Shown: piece after piece, positions 9,187-17,505 of the stretch
Layout: each line of letters begins with the position of its first letter
Numbering within the stretch: position 1 is the stretch's first letter
Assembly (NCBI GenBank): GCA_964551445.1
Contig: CAZKCG010000006.1
Span: 1-64,000 of the forward strand
DNA: 64,000 nucleotides
Source of the DNA: DAOPXV01 sp964551445
Lineage (GTDB): Bacteria; Muiribacteriota; UBA9980
Reading direction: 5' to 3'
Position numbers and translations under genes: made by a program
Notes under the pieces: generated by a model
Databases searched by the model: none
What the model saw: the letters and a program-made list of their open reading frames with translations, nothing else
What the model was told of the DNA's origin: nothing

Positions 9187-9245
9187 ATTTCATATTGTTT
9201 CAAATGGTTTCGTTTGATTTTGAAACACATTGAAATAATATGAAT
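9187..9245. promoter_or_regulatory. Palindromic upstream activator site
   Basis: Bases 9187-9206 (ATTTCATATTGTTTCAAATG) recur in inverted orientation at 9228-9245 with few changes. An inner TGTTTCA / TGAAACA pair lies between them. The block is about 110-165 bp upstream of the sigma-54 promoter, the usual place for an enhancer bound by a Fis-type activator. The neighbouring activator (9272-11188) is the obvious candidate binder. Binding is inferred. Confidence 0.6.
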
Positions 9246-9271
9246 TATAAAATGTTTTTAAATTTGAAAGG

Positions 9272-11188
9272 TCAGATAAGCCCGTATTTTTTCATCTTCC
9301 GCCATAGTTTGACGCGGCTTATGCTCATATAAGCGGCCGTATTCTGGCGGTTGAAACCGTTTTTTTTCAACGCTTCGATAAGCGCTTCTTTTTCAAGCGT
9401 ATCGATAGTAACGGGCCCGGCGTTATTAGCGCCGTTTCTTTGCTGAAATTTTTCCGTTTCCGCCGGCGTTTCGGCGCGCGCCGAATTGACGGGCCGTCCG
9501 CCGCGGAATGGATCGCCGGTATAGCCAGATCCCGTGGCGTGATCAGCGTTTCCGCCGTATTTATTCTGAGAATGCGCCGCGATCTTATTTTTATAATCCC
9601 TGGGAAGATGGTCGGGTTTAATGGTGTCCGTTCCGCAGAAGAGAAAGGCGTGTTCTATGATATTTTGAAGTTCTCTGATATTTCCGGGAAAATCGTATGA
9701 AATGAAGAAAGCCATTACATCTTCAGAAAGTCTCAGAACGCTTTTCGTATATTTTTTATTTAATTTGCTTATGAAATAATCAGACAGAAGAAATATATCT
9801 TCCCTGCGCTCGCGAAGCGGCGGTATTTTTATGCTCACGACTTTCAGCCTGTAATAAAGATCTTCACGAAATTTTCCTTCCCGCGTGAGATCCTGAAGAT
9901 TTTTATTGGTGGCCGCGACGACCTGAACGTCTGCGTTGACGGTTCGGTTGCTGCCCACCGGCTCGAATTGTTTTTCTTCTATGAACCTTAGTATCTTAGC
10001 CTGAAGATGTATAGGCATCTCGCCTATTTCATCGAGAAATATGTATCCGCCCTCGGCGGCCGTGAATTTACCCGCTTTATCGTATTTAGCGTCGGTGAAC
10101 GCTCCCTTCGTATGTCCGAAAAGTTCCGATTCGAGAAGCTGCTCGGGTATTGAGCCGCAGTTGACCGTTACGAAAGGCTTTTCCGCTCTCGGTGAAAGTT
10201 TATGTATGACTCGGGCTATTAAGCCTTTGCCCGTGCCGGAAGGGCCTTCGATGAGAATATTGCAGTCGTTATGCGATATGACCGGAAGGATGCCGGCGAT
10301 ATATCTTACAAAATCGCTCTTGCCTACGATATTATTGAAGGAATGGTTCTCGAAGAACTCGCTTTTGACGATATCGACCTGATGCTTGAGTTCATTTGTT
10401 TCGGTCAGATCGGTTATAAGCGCGAATGCTCCGTCGTATGAGCCTTTGGCATCAATAATAGGCCTCGCGTTCACCTTCGCGTGTATCTTTTTCCCCGACC
10501 TGTGAATGAAGACGCGCTCGGGATTAGTTCCGCCCGTTTCGTTATCGCCCGATAAAAAATCATTTTTTTCGCCCTCTTTCATGAAATCGGATAATTTTTT
10601 TCCTATCAGTTCTTCAGGCGCGTAGCCTAATATCTCGGAAAGCCTTCTGTTGACGAAGACCGTGTCCATATTTTTATCGATGACCCAGTAGCCTTCGTCC
10701 GCGAGCTCTATTATTTCACGGAATTTTCTTTCGCTGTTCTCTATGGCTTCCTTCGATCTTCTAAGTTCGGTTATATCCTGGCTTATCAATATCGAACCCG
10801 CGGGTTCGCCGTTTTCGCTGAAAATGTTGGCGACCGAGCAGTGTATGGTCTTTCTGCTGTCGTCGAGACATTCAATTTCTATGGTGTCTTCGAATATGCC
10901 GTGATTGTCAGGTTTTATCGTTTCGTGTTCGGTTCCGAATTTTTCGATATAAGTTAGAAAATCGGAATGTTTAAAAGTCTGCGTTTCGCTTATGAACCGG
11001 ATATTCCCCCATATTTTTTTCGACGCCATGTTCTCTATAACGACGCGGCCTTCACGGTCCTCGTATGAAACGCCGATGGATATGGCGTCAAGGATATTTT
11101 TCAGCAGGTTCCTGCAAAAACCGACTTCTTTGAAGGTTTTTTCAAGCTCCTTTATAAGTTCTTGTTTTGACGCGCTTTTCGTTTCCAT
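9272..11188 (-). CDS. Sigma-54-dependent transcriptional activator with two PAS domains
   Basis: A 638-residue enhancer-binding protein. Two PAS domains (about 28-140 and 150-265) replace a receiver domain, so it probably senses a cytoplasmic ligand or redox state. The AAA+ module (about 280-485) has Walker A GPSGTGKG near 316, Walker B FLDEIGE near 384 and R-fingers in the DLYYRL / PPLRER region. The sigma-54 contact loop reads GAFTDA near 362 in place of GAFTGA. A Fis-type helix-turn-helix forms the last 35 residues (NTAAYMSISRVKLWRKMKKY). It lies directly upstream of the sigma-54 promoter of the chemotaxis genes and is their likely activator. The gap to the Crp-type gene upstream is about 50 bases without a terminator, so it may belong to that transcript. 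Confidence 0.94.
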   Translation of the reverse strand: METKSASKQELIKELEKTFKEVGFCRNLLKNILDAISIGVSYEDREGRVVIENMASKKIWGNIRFISETQTFKHSDFLTYIEKFGTEHETIKPDNHGIFEDTIEIECLDDSRKTIHCSVANIFSENGEPAGSILISQDITELRRSKEAIENSERKFREIIELADEGYWVIDKNMDTVFVNRRLSEILGYAPEELIGKKLSDFMKEGEKNDFLSGDNETGGTNPERVFIHRSGKKIHAKVNARPIIDAKGSYDGAFALITDLTETNELKHQVDIVKSEFFENHSFNNIVGKSDFVRYIAGILPVISHNDCNILIEGPSGTGKGLIARVIHKLSPRAEKPFVTVNCGSIPEQLLESELFGHTKGAFTDAKYDKAGKFTAAEGGYIFLDEIGEMPIHLQAKILRFIEEKQFEPVGSNRTVNADVQVVAATNKNLQDLTREGKFREDLYYRLKVVSIKIPPLRERREDIFLLSDYFISKLNKKYTKSVLRLSEDVMAFFISYDFPGNIRELQNIIEHAFLFCGTDTIKPDHLPRDYKNKIAAHSQNKYGGNADHATGSGYTGDPFRGGRPVNSARAETPAETEKFQQRNGANNAGPVTIDTLEKEALIEALKKNGFNRQNTAAYMSISRVKLWRKMKKYGLI

Positions 11189-11237
11189 ACTGATTAAATT
11201 ATCCTATGCGTTGAATTTTAAAACGGTTTGTTTCCGA

Positions 11238-11945
11238 TTAAAGGTCGGCCATTTCAAGCAATTTTTCAAGGTCGGTTATTATGATGCTGCTCTTCGACGC
11301 CTTTATTATTCCCTTTTTCTTGAATTTAGCGAGCGTGCGCGAAAGCGTTTCGGGAATGGTTCCCAGCTGGCTCGCCAGAAGGCTTTTTTTGATGTTGAGC
11401 GTCAGGACGCAATCATCGGCCGGTTCACTATAGGTCCGTTCAGCCAGATTTACAAGATATTTAGCCAGGCGCGTTGAAACTTCGTTGAGCGAAAGTTCTT
11501 CTATCGTTTTTAAGAATCCGCGAAGCCTTATGCAGAGGGCCGCTATGATGTTAAGCGCGAAGCGCGGCTCTTTTTTCATGTGCCCGGTGAAGTCGTCGAA
11601 TTTTATATAAATGAGTTCGCTTCCTGAAACGGTCTCGGCATAAGCGGGAAAAGTGTTCTCCATGAATATCGCGGCTTCTCCGAACGGCTCACCGGGACCG
11701 AAAATATGGATGATCTGGGTTTTTCCGCCGGATGATATCTTATAGATCTTTACTTTTCCGGTCTTTACTATATAAAAACCGTGAGCGCGGTCGCCTTCGG
11801 AAAATATGGTTTCGCCTTTTTCATATGACCTGACCGAGATGATCTTCGAGAAATTTATAAGTTCGCAGGGCGTTATGCCCGAGAAAATATGCGATCCGCT
11901 CAAGGCTTCGCAAATTTGTTGTTCCGGGATCTTCAGCGTTTTCAT
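11238..11945 (-). CDS. Crp/Fnr-family transcriptional regulator
   Basis: A 235-residue protein with an N-terminal cyclic-nucleotide-binding-like barrel (about 18-135, GETIFSEGDRAHGFYIVKTG, then GPGEPFGEAAIF). A dimer helix and a C-terminal winged helix follow (about 155-225, LLASQLGTIPETLSRTLAKF as recognition region). It lacks the N-terminal cysteine cluster of oxygen-sensing Fnr, so a Dnr-like or small-ligand sensor is more likely; the ligand cannot be read from sequence. Its ATG overlaps the stop of the MFS gene (ATGA), and its AGGAG lies inside that gene, so the two are translationally coupled. Confidence 0.93.
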   Translation of the reverse strand: MKTLKIPEQQICEALSGSHIFSGITPCELINFSKIISVRSYEKGETIFSEGDRAHGFYIVKTGKVKIYKISSGGKTQIIHIFGPGEPFGEAAIFMENTFPAYAETVSGSELIYIKFDDFTGHMKKEPRFALNIIAALCIRLRGFLKTIEELSLNEVSTRLAKYLVNLAERTYSEPADDCVLTLNIKKSLLASQLGTIPETLSRTLAKFKKKGIIKASKSSIIITDLEKLLEMADL

Positions 11946-13120
11946 ATTTCGTTGACTCCTTTTATCCTTTTAAATAGTAAAGCTATTAAAAATATCATCG
12001 TGCCGCAGAGCGCGTAGAGATTGGCGACCGAATATCTTTCGGCGGCATAGCCGAAAACGGCGAACGCGAGCGGAAATGTCGCGAAGGCTATGGTTTCGAG
12101 AATTGAAAAGAATCGGCCCTTGTATTCGTCGGGGACCATCTTTTGAAAGAAGGCTATCATATTGATGTTACATATGGCCAGCGCGAAACCGTTCCAGAAC
12201 ATGAGAACATAGAGAAGCTCTTTCGTTCTTACCGCGCTTACCATCGATATGAAAACGCCGCTTAAGAGCAGGCTGATAAATATTTTTTTATTGACCTTTT
12301 CGTCGTGCTTCTGATATTTCGAGACAAGGAATCCGCCCGCGAAAGAACCGACAGCGACGGCGGCTTCGGCGAAACCGAACACGATCGAGTCCATTTTCAA
12401 TACGCGCGTCACGAAAAGCGGAAGGAATAGGATCGTCGGAACGCCGAAGAAATTGAGCCCTGAAAAAAGCGTCAGAAGATGGAATATTGTTTTTTGCGAA
12501 TATACGTATTTAAAGCCGTCCTTCAGATTGGCCATTATGGAGATGGTTTCCGAAACCCTCGGCGTCGAAAGTTTTATCAATAAAATACAGACGCCGGAAA
12601 TGATGAAAGAGCACGCGTTTAAAAGAAAAGCCATATAAACGCCTAAAAAACCTACGATGGCGCCGCCTGCCGCCGCGCCCGTTATGACCGAAAAATCGCG
12701 GGCCATCTGATTGAACGCCGTGGCCCTTACTATATGCTGTTCATCGACGAGAAAGGGAATGGACGCCGTGGCGGCGGGATTGAAAAAGCATGAAAGGGAG
12801 GAGAGAACGAAACCGGCTATATAAACTTCGAAGATCTCCAGATCTTTAAGATACACGCGGTAAGTTATATAAAAAATTAAAAAACCGCGTAAAATATCGG
12901 CCGCGAGCATAACCCATTTTTTGTTGACCTTGTCGATGTAGGAACCGGCAAAAGGCCCGACCAGAAGAGCGGGGAGGCTCACGAAAACGAGCATGCCGCC
13001 CATTGAGATGGCGGAACCCGTCTTTTCGAGGATATACCAGGCGAGGGCGATCTCATAGATCTTGTCGCCTATCTGTGAAATAAAATTTCCCGCGAGGAAT
13101 ATGTAATAACTGGCGTTCAT
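11942..13120 (-). CDS. MFS transporter (EntS-like, MFS_3 type)
   Basis: A 392-residue membrane protein with about 12 hydrophobic helices. Helix 1 is NFISQIGDKIYEIALAWYIL. The MFS signature loop after helix 2 is present (GPFAGSYIDKVNKKWVML). The family includes drug, metabolite and siderophore exporters; the substrate is unknown. The start is ATG at 13120 with GGGAG upstream. It overlaps the Crp-type regulator by 4 bases, so that regulator may respond to a compound moved by this transporter (inference). Confidence 0.92.
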   Translation of the reverse strand: MNASYYIFLAGNFISQIGDKIYEIALAWYILEKTGSAISMGGMLVFVSLPALLVGPFAGSYIDKVNKKWVMLAADILRGFLIFYITYRVYLKDLEIFEVYIAGFVLSSLSCFFNPAATASIPFLVDEQHIVRATAFNQMARDFSVITGAAAGGAIVGFLGVYMAFLLNACSFIISGVCILLIKLSTPRVSETISIMANLKDGFKYVYSQKTIFHLLTLFSGLNFFGVPTILFLPLFVTRVLKMDSIVFGFAEAAVAVGSFAGGFLVSKYQKHDEKVNKKIFISLLLSGVFISMVSAVRTKELLYVLMFWNGFALAICNINMIAFFQKMVPDEYKGRFFSILETIAFATFPLAFAVFGYAAERYSVANLYALCGTMIFLIALLFKRIKGVNEI

Positions 13121-13192
13121 CTGAAAAACTCCCGTTTTTAAAATGCAATATGATTTTTACCGGTTTCATTCTTAATTGTTTAATATAATACA

Positions 13193-13939
13193 CTATCTCT
13201 TTAAAATAGTATATATATTTTCAAGCGCGGCCGAAGCTTTTTCTTTATATAAAATTTCAGCCTGCCTGTCGCATGAAGTTTCGCCAATGTTTATTATGAC
13301 GAGTTTTTTCGCCATGGACGGAAGCATATTCACCGGCGCCACGGCGAGGCTCGATCCTATAACTATCATCAGATCGCATGATCGGGCGTCGTAATGAGCG
13401 TCTTCGAAACATTCCGGAAGCGGGTCGCCGAATAAAACCACGTTCGTTCTAAGCATTCCGCCGCATTTATCGCACCTCGGCGGCACCTCTCCATGCGCCG
13501 TCTTTTCAAGAAGCAATGAAAATGCCGTTTCATCCAGGCATGTGAGGCAGCGGCCCGTCCGGAGGTTTCCGTGGACCTCATAAATGTTTCTTGATCCGGC
13601 TTTATAATGAAGGCCGTCTATATTCTGCGTCACAAGGCTGTGAATGATGTTTCCGGTTTCCATTTCGGCGAGGATCTCATGCGCCCTGTTGGGTTTAGCG
13701 TCGAGCATGGGCGTGAGTATCTTTATTGATTCGGTGTAAAAAAGCTTCGGATCGTCGAACATGACATCCGCCGACAGAAGTTCCATCGGGTCGTATTTCG
13801 ACCAGAGGCCGGTTTTCGGAGATCTGAAATCGGGAATGCCGCTTTCGGTCGATATTCCGGCGCCCGTTAAAACGCAGGTCATTCTGCTTTCTTTGATGAG
13901 TTCCGCGATCGCCGCGGCCGGGCTTTTGTTACTGGTCAT
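13193..13939 (-). CDS. cobB: NAD-dependent protein deacylase, Sir2 family
   Basis: A 248-residue sirtuin with all hallmark motifs: GAGISTESGIPDFRS near residue 24 for NAD, TQNIDGLH near 105, and the catalytic His in YEVHGNL near 120. Two zinc Cys pairs are present (CLTC near 132, CDKCGG near 158), as is GSSLAVAPVN near 192. It removes acyl groups from lysines in proteins using NAD and releases nicotinamide. The start is ATG at 13939. It is followed after about 70 bases by the MFS-Crp pair in the same orientation. The class (bacterial CobB-like) is a family-level call. Confidence 0.95.
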   Translation of the reverse strand: MTSNKSPAAAIAELIKESRMTCVLTGAGISTESGIPDFRSPKTGLWSKYDPMELLSADVMFDDPKLFYTESIKILTPMLDAKPNRAHEILAEMETGNIIHSLVTQNIDGLHYKAGSRNIYEVHGNLRTGRCLTCLDETAFSLLLEKTAHGEVPPRCDKCGGMLRTNVVLFGDPLPECFEDAHYDARSCDLMIVIGSSLAVAPVNMLPSMAKKLVIINIGETSCDRQAEILYKEKASAALENIYTILKR

Positions 13940-14607
13940 TTAATTCCTTTCAATTCAAACGGTATCGTTTTTTATTTGAATGCGATTTTTAAATGTATAT
14001 ATAATGATGATTTATTGCGTCTCATAATTTTTTGAATTATATGATTCTGCTTTCAAGTAAAGACGGGCTTAAACCTTTAATGCCTTCCCGCATTGTCCGC
14101 CGCTTATATAGTGATCGTCCCGTATTTTGCCTGCCGGTTTATAATAAACGACGATGAGCGGCAGCCGCTTCATTGCGGTTGAGACCGAAGACGCGAGCGT
14201 CAGGGATGGCGTGCAAAGAGGCGCCCTTCGTCGTTACGCTTTCGGCGGCTGCAAGTTATTTTATTCGCCGGCTATAGTGATCATCCCCATCGTGCAGGTA
14301 ATTTTATAACAAACACCGGGTAAAAATCAATATAAAAATAAATGGATATGCCCTTGCAAAATATCTGGATTGTTGTTAAACTAATTCTGTCATCGAAAAG
14401 GCACCGGTCGTCTTTTTACGAAACGCCAAAAATCACCGGATAAAGCGGATCCTTAAAAGATCGTTAAACAAATCGAGGTTGGTGCCGAAATATAATTGAA
14501 TAGCGTTCGACAGGGTGTCTGAAAATATTTTTAAAATTTTTTTCGACCAAATGTCTTTTATAAAATGGTGTTTTCGGCATCCGGTAAGCGGTTGACAAAA
14601 AAACATC
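13940..14607. other. Non-coding region with repeats and possible RNA structure
   Basis: I see no convincing gene here. A 43-base direct repeat occurs at 14107-14149 and 14273-14314 (both begin TATAGTGATC and end in TTTATAAnAAAC). Between the copies lie two sets of inverted arms: AACGACGA 14147-14154 with TCGTCGTT 14228-14235, and GCAGCCGC 14161-14168 with GCGGCTGC 14245-14252. These would cross rather than nest. A GC-rich stretch around 14185-14230 resembles one near 48020. The rest (14320-14600) is AT-rich without clear features. Confidence 0.55.
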
Positions 14608-14636
14608 TTGACATAAATAAATTTTGTTGTTAAAAT
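14608..14636 (+). promoter_or_regulatory. Strong sigma-70-type promoter of the SLH porin
   Basis: TTGACA at 14608-14613 and TAAAAT at 14631-14636 are separated by exactly 17 bases. A second TTGACA lies at 14592. Transcription would begin near 14643, giving a leader of about 300 bases before the porin start at 14951. This fits a highly expressed gene. Confidence 0.75.
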
Positions 14637-14717
14637 CTTTATAACTTGTTATTTAGGGTTGGTTGCCAGATTTGAAAAATTATGTTCGTGAATATAAAGG
14701 AGGTGAAACTCATCTTA

Positions 14718-14762
14718 GTGCACGGATATGGTTTAATGACAATCACGAATAAGAACAGGTAG
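14718..14762 (+). CDS. Possible 14-residue leader peptide upstream of the porin
   Basis: A very strong ribosome site, AAAGGAGGTGA (14696-14706), sits in the porin leader. It is followed after about 14 bases by GTG, opening a frame of 14 codons that ends in TAG at 14762. An in-frame ATG also occurs within it. The spacing is slightly long, and no other reading frame uses this site well. It could be a leader peptide or simply a ribosome-binding mRNA stabiliser. Low confidence. Confidence 0.3.
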   Translation: MHGYGLMTITNKNR

Positions 14763-14950
14763 GGAACGAGATCTTGAAAATCGAGTAACGATGATTCTGA
14801 CAAAAGGGTAAGTTAAGAAGAAGTAGATTAAAGGTAACTTTGGAGACTTTGAACGAAAATTCTAAAACAAGCCCCCCGGAAGAGTCGGAGAAAAAGATGA
14901 CTAAAGAGTCAGACCCGACCAATTTAAAATTCACTAAGGGGGATTTAGTA

Positions 14951-16534
14951 ATGAAAAAAAGTTTATTATTAGTAATGGTAGTGGTATTTCTCGCAACAAC
15001 AATAGGTATGGCATTCGCAGGACCGTTCTCAGACGTTCCTAAAAAACATTGGGCGTACGAAGCTGTTAACAGCCTCGCTGCAAAAGGTCTCCTCGAAGGT
15101 TACGCTGACGGAAAATTCAAAGGCGCAAAAGCTATGACCAGATATGAAATGGCTCTCATGGTTGCTCGTCTTATCGACAAAAAATTCGGCGGCGCCGACC
15201 TCGAAACCCTCCAGAAACTCACGATCGAATTCGCAGACGAACTTGCTCTCCTCGGCGTTAAAGTTCAGGCTCTCGAAGAAGAAGTAAAAGTAATGCGTAA
15301 CGACGTTGACGCAGCAAAAGCTGACATCGACATGCTTAAAAAGGGCGGCCTTGGCAAAATCAAGCTGTCAGTTGAAGACAGAATCCGTTGGGACAACTAC
15401 AAAATCAAACCTGCTACAATCGCTGTTGCTAACTACTCAAGAATGCAGAACAGATTCCGTATGAACATGAAAGCTAACATCGACGATAACGTTACAGCTT
15501 TCTTCTCATACCAGGACACAACAGTTCACAATTCAAACGTACAGAACAACACATTCGGTAACCTCCTTCCTACAGCTGACGTAAGCCAGAGAAACCTTTT
15601 CCTTGGTTATGTTGACATAAAGAACTTCGGCGGAAACAATATCGTTGACAACTTCAGAATAGGCCGTTTCACACTTACACTTGGTAAAGGCTTTATCCTT
15701 GATAACGAAATCGACGGTATCCAGATGAAGAAAAACTACAGAGGCACAAACTTCAGCCTTGCTTTCTTAGACACAAGAGGCGCTAACCTTGGTTTATTCA
15801 CAAACGCTAACGACGGCATGAACACAAAATTGTTCACCGTTGACCACGCTTGGAAAAACGTAGCTGCTGGTCTCTATTACCTGACCTCAACAAATGTTTA
15901 CGCTCCTGTAACATTTGCTACCAACCTCGGCACAACCGGCGCTAACATGATGGGCTTAACCCTCGACGGTAAACTCGGCAAAAACGTAGTTGCTTTCCTT
16001 GAATACGCAGATCAGACTCCTGCCAAAGACAAAGCTAACTATGCTGGCGCTCCTGACACAACATCATGGAAGGGCCAGGGCATGAAGCTCGGCGCTGAAT
16101 GGACAATCAATCCTACATGGGATTTAACACTCTTATACCAGGACAGAGCTAAAGATTTCAGAGTTGTTGGCGTAAACGACGACTATAGCGATTCAGCTTA
16201 TTATGGTAACTTCTGCCTCATCGGAAACGACGTAAGCAGCTACAATAATTCAAAAATCGCTAGCTTGATCGTTGGTTACAAAGCTACAAACAAACTTCAC
16301 CTCGACGTATGGTACGAAGATTTCAAAGGCAAAACAAAAGCCGCTGTTACAAACTTCTCAGGAAACGTAGACCAGACATCGACACAGCTCGTTGGAACCT
16401 ACCAGTACAGAGAAAACACAGCTTTCAAACTTCGTTACAGAACAACCAAATACAAAACTGGCGACGTAGATTACGCAGCTGGTCTTGGAACAGGTTACGA
16501 TCAGGTTCGTTTAGACATGAATGTTAAGTTCTAA
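14951..16534 (+). CDS. SLH-domain outer-membrane porin (OmpM-like)
   Basis: I place the start at ATG 14951, not at the earlier TTG 14840: GGGGG lies 8 bases upstream and a signal peptide follows at once (23 residues, cleavage after AFA). The mature protein of about 504 residues begins with one SLH domain (FSDVPKKHWAYEAVNSLAAKG). A coiled-coil stalk follows (VKVQALEEEVKVM), then a beta-strand-rich barrel ending in aromatic VKF. In OmpM-type proteins of diderm Terrabacteria, SLH binds cell-wall polymers and the barrel tethers the outer membrane and forms pores. Codon use is strongly biased (GCT, AAC, CTC, ACA) compared with neighbours, as expected for an abundant protein. It has its own promoter and terminator, so it is monocistronic. 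Confidence 0.93.
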   Translation: MKKSLLLVMVVVFLATTIGMAFAGPFSDVPKKHWAYEAVNSLAAKGLLEGYADGKFKGAKAMTRYEMALMVARLIDKKFGGADLETLQKLTIEFADELALLGVKVQALEEEVKVMRNDVDAAKADIDMLKKGGLGKIKLSVEDRIRWDNYKIKPATIAVANYSRMQNRFRMNMKANIDDNVTAFFSYQDTTVHNSNVQNNTFGNLLPTADVSQRNLFLGYVDIKNFGGNNIVDNFRIGRFTLTLGKGFILDNEIDGIQMKKNYRGTNFSLAFLDTRGANLGLFTNANDGMNTKLFTVDHAWKNVAAGLYYLTSTNVYAPVTFATNLGTTGANMMGLTLDGKLGKNVVAFLEYADQTPAKDKANYAGAPDTTSWKGQGMKLGAEWTINPTWDLTLLYQDRAKDFRVVGVNDDYSDSAYYGNFCLIGNDVSSYNNSKIASLIVGYKATNKLHLDVWYEDFKGKTKAAVTNFSGNVDQTSTQLVGTYQYRENTAFKLRYRTTKYKTGDVDYAAGLGTGYDQVRLDMNVKF

Positions 16535-16582
16535 TTAAGCGCAAGCTAAATCAAGAACCAATAACATAGCATAATAACAAAG

Positions 16583-16618
16583 ACCCCCGCTGTCACTTAG
16601 GTGCGGCGGGGGTTTTTG
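16583..16618 (+). terminator. Intrinsic terminator of the porin gene
   Basis: The GC-rich stem CCCCCGC (16584-16590) / GCGGGGG (16606-16612) is followed by TTTTT and lies about 50 bases after the porin stop. Confidence 0.9.
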
Positions 16619-16629
16619 TATTAGAGCGC

Positions 16630-16664
16630 AGAGTTAAAAGTTGAGAGTGGATAGTTGTGGACTT
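16630..16664 (+). repeat. Dispersed short intergenic repeat, copy 1
   Basis: The stretch contains GTTGAGAGTGGATAGTTG. Its near-identical counterpart is on the opposite strand at about 48111-48142 (GTTCAGAGTGGATAGTTG, preceded by another GTTGAGA unit). Both lie in intergenic DNA. They look like copies of a low-complexity heptamer-like repeat. Confidence 0.55.
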
Positions 16665-16723
16665 TTTGATCAATTTAAAATCATGCAGGTGGGCTCGGGG
16701 CATTAAATTGATGGTAACAGGAT

Positions 16724-16753
16724 TTGACTTGATCGCACGGATTGTGTTATAAT
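16724..16753 (+). promoter_or_regulatory. Sigma-70-type promoter for the DUF5329-like / PilB-like pair
   Basis: TTGACT at 16724-16729 and TATAAT at 16748-16753 are 18 bases apart. This is about 110 bases before the ATG at 16870. Confidence 0.6.
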
Positions 16754-16869
16754 TATTTAAATATGGTTCAATAAGCTCATGATCTTTTAAGGCGTTTGCT
16801 CAGAGAAATATCATGAAAAGCTGAACTTAAGATCAAAGAATATAATAAATTATTGAAATAAGGTGAAAA

Positions 16870-17499
16870 ATGAAACAGAAATTGCTTTTTAAAACGATAC
16901 TACTGGCGGGCTTATTGATCTTTTCAAACAGCTCAAAGGCTCCGGCCGCGGAAGAAATTATCTTCACTAACGGCGACCGCATATCCGGCGAGATCGTCGC
17001 GTTTTCAGGCGATACTTTCGAGATCGAAACAAGTTTTGGCAAAATATCCGTTCCGAGAGCCAATCTTCAGAAGATAACCTTCAATCCAGCCGTCATCGGC
17101 TCTAATTCGTCAAGATCGATAATGACCCCCGACGATATGATAAGCTATATCCAGAATTCGAAACTTAACTTTTTCGTCGATTCCGAAAAGGTCAGCGCCA
17201 ATAATTTCGCGAATCAGATCCGCGTCAGATGGGCCATGAATTATGCGTCGGTGCGCGAACTCGAAGAATTCAACGAAAAGCTCGTTATGTATTCGCCCCG
17301 AACCGGTGCGCATATTATGGTCGAGGTCGCTAAAGGCAAGAAAGTAAAAGCCTGCGACTGGCTCGATTCGGCTTTGAGATCCACGAAAGCCGCCCCGGAG
17401 AAAAACCGTATGCGAAATGAGAACGCCGATAATGAAGATAAAACCGGCGGAAACAATAAAAGTGGAACCAAAACAATACCGGGTGTTAAAAGGAGATAA
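16870..17499 (+). CDS. Exported DUF5329-like protein
   Basis: A 209-residue protein with an N-terminal signal peptide (cleavage near residue 26, PAAEE). A short beta-rich module follows (NGDRISGEIVAFSGDTFEIE, about 34-65), of the kind seen in envelope proteins. The central part (about 88-175: MISYIQNSKLNFFVDSEKVS, then WLDSAL) resembles the DUF5329 family of unknown function. The C-terminal 35 residues are charged and disordered. It is 6 bases upstream of the PilB-like pseudo-ATPase gene, so the two are co-transcribed and may act together at the envelope (inference). Confidence 0.75.
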   Translation: MKQKLLFKTILLAGLLIFSNSSKAPAAEEIIFTNGDRISGEIVAFSGDTFEIETSFGKISVPRANLQKITFNPAVIGSNSSRSIMTPDDMISYIQNSKLNFFVDSEKVSANNFANQIRVRWAMNYASVRELEEFNEKLVMYSPRTGAHIMVEVAKGKKVKACDWLDSALRSTKAAPEKNRMRNENADNEDKTGGNNKSGTKTIPGVKRR

Positions 17500-17505
17500 G
17501 AAATT

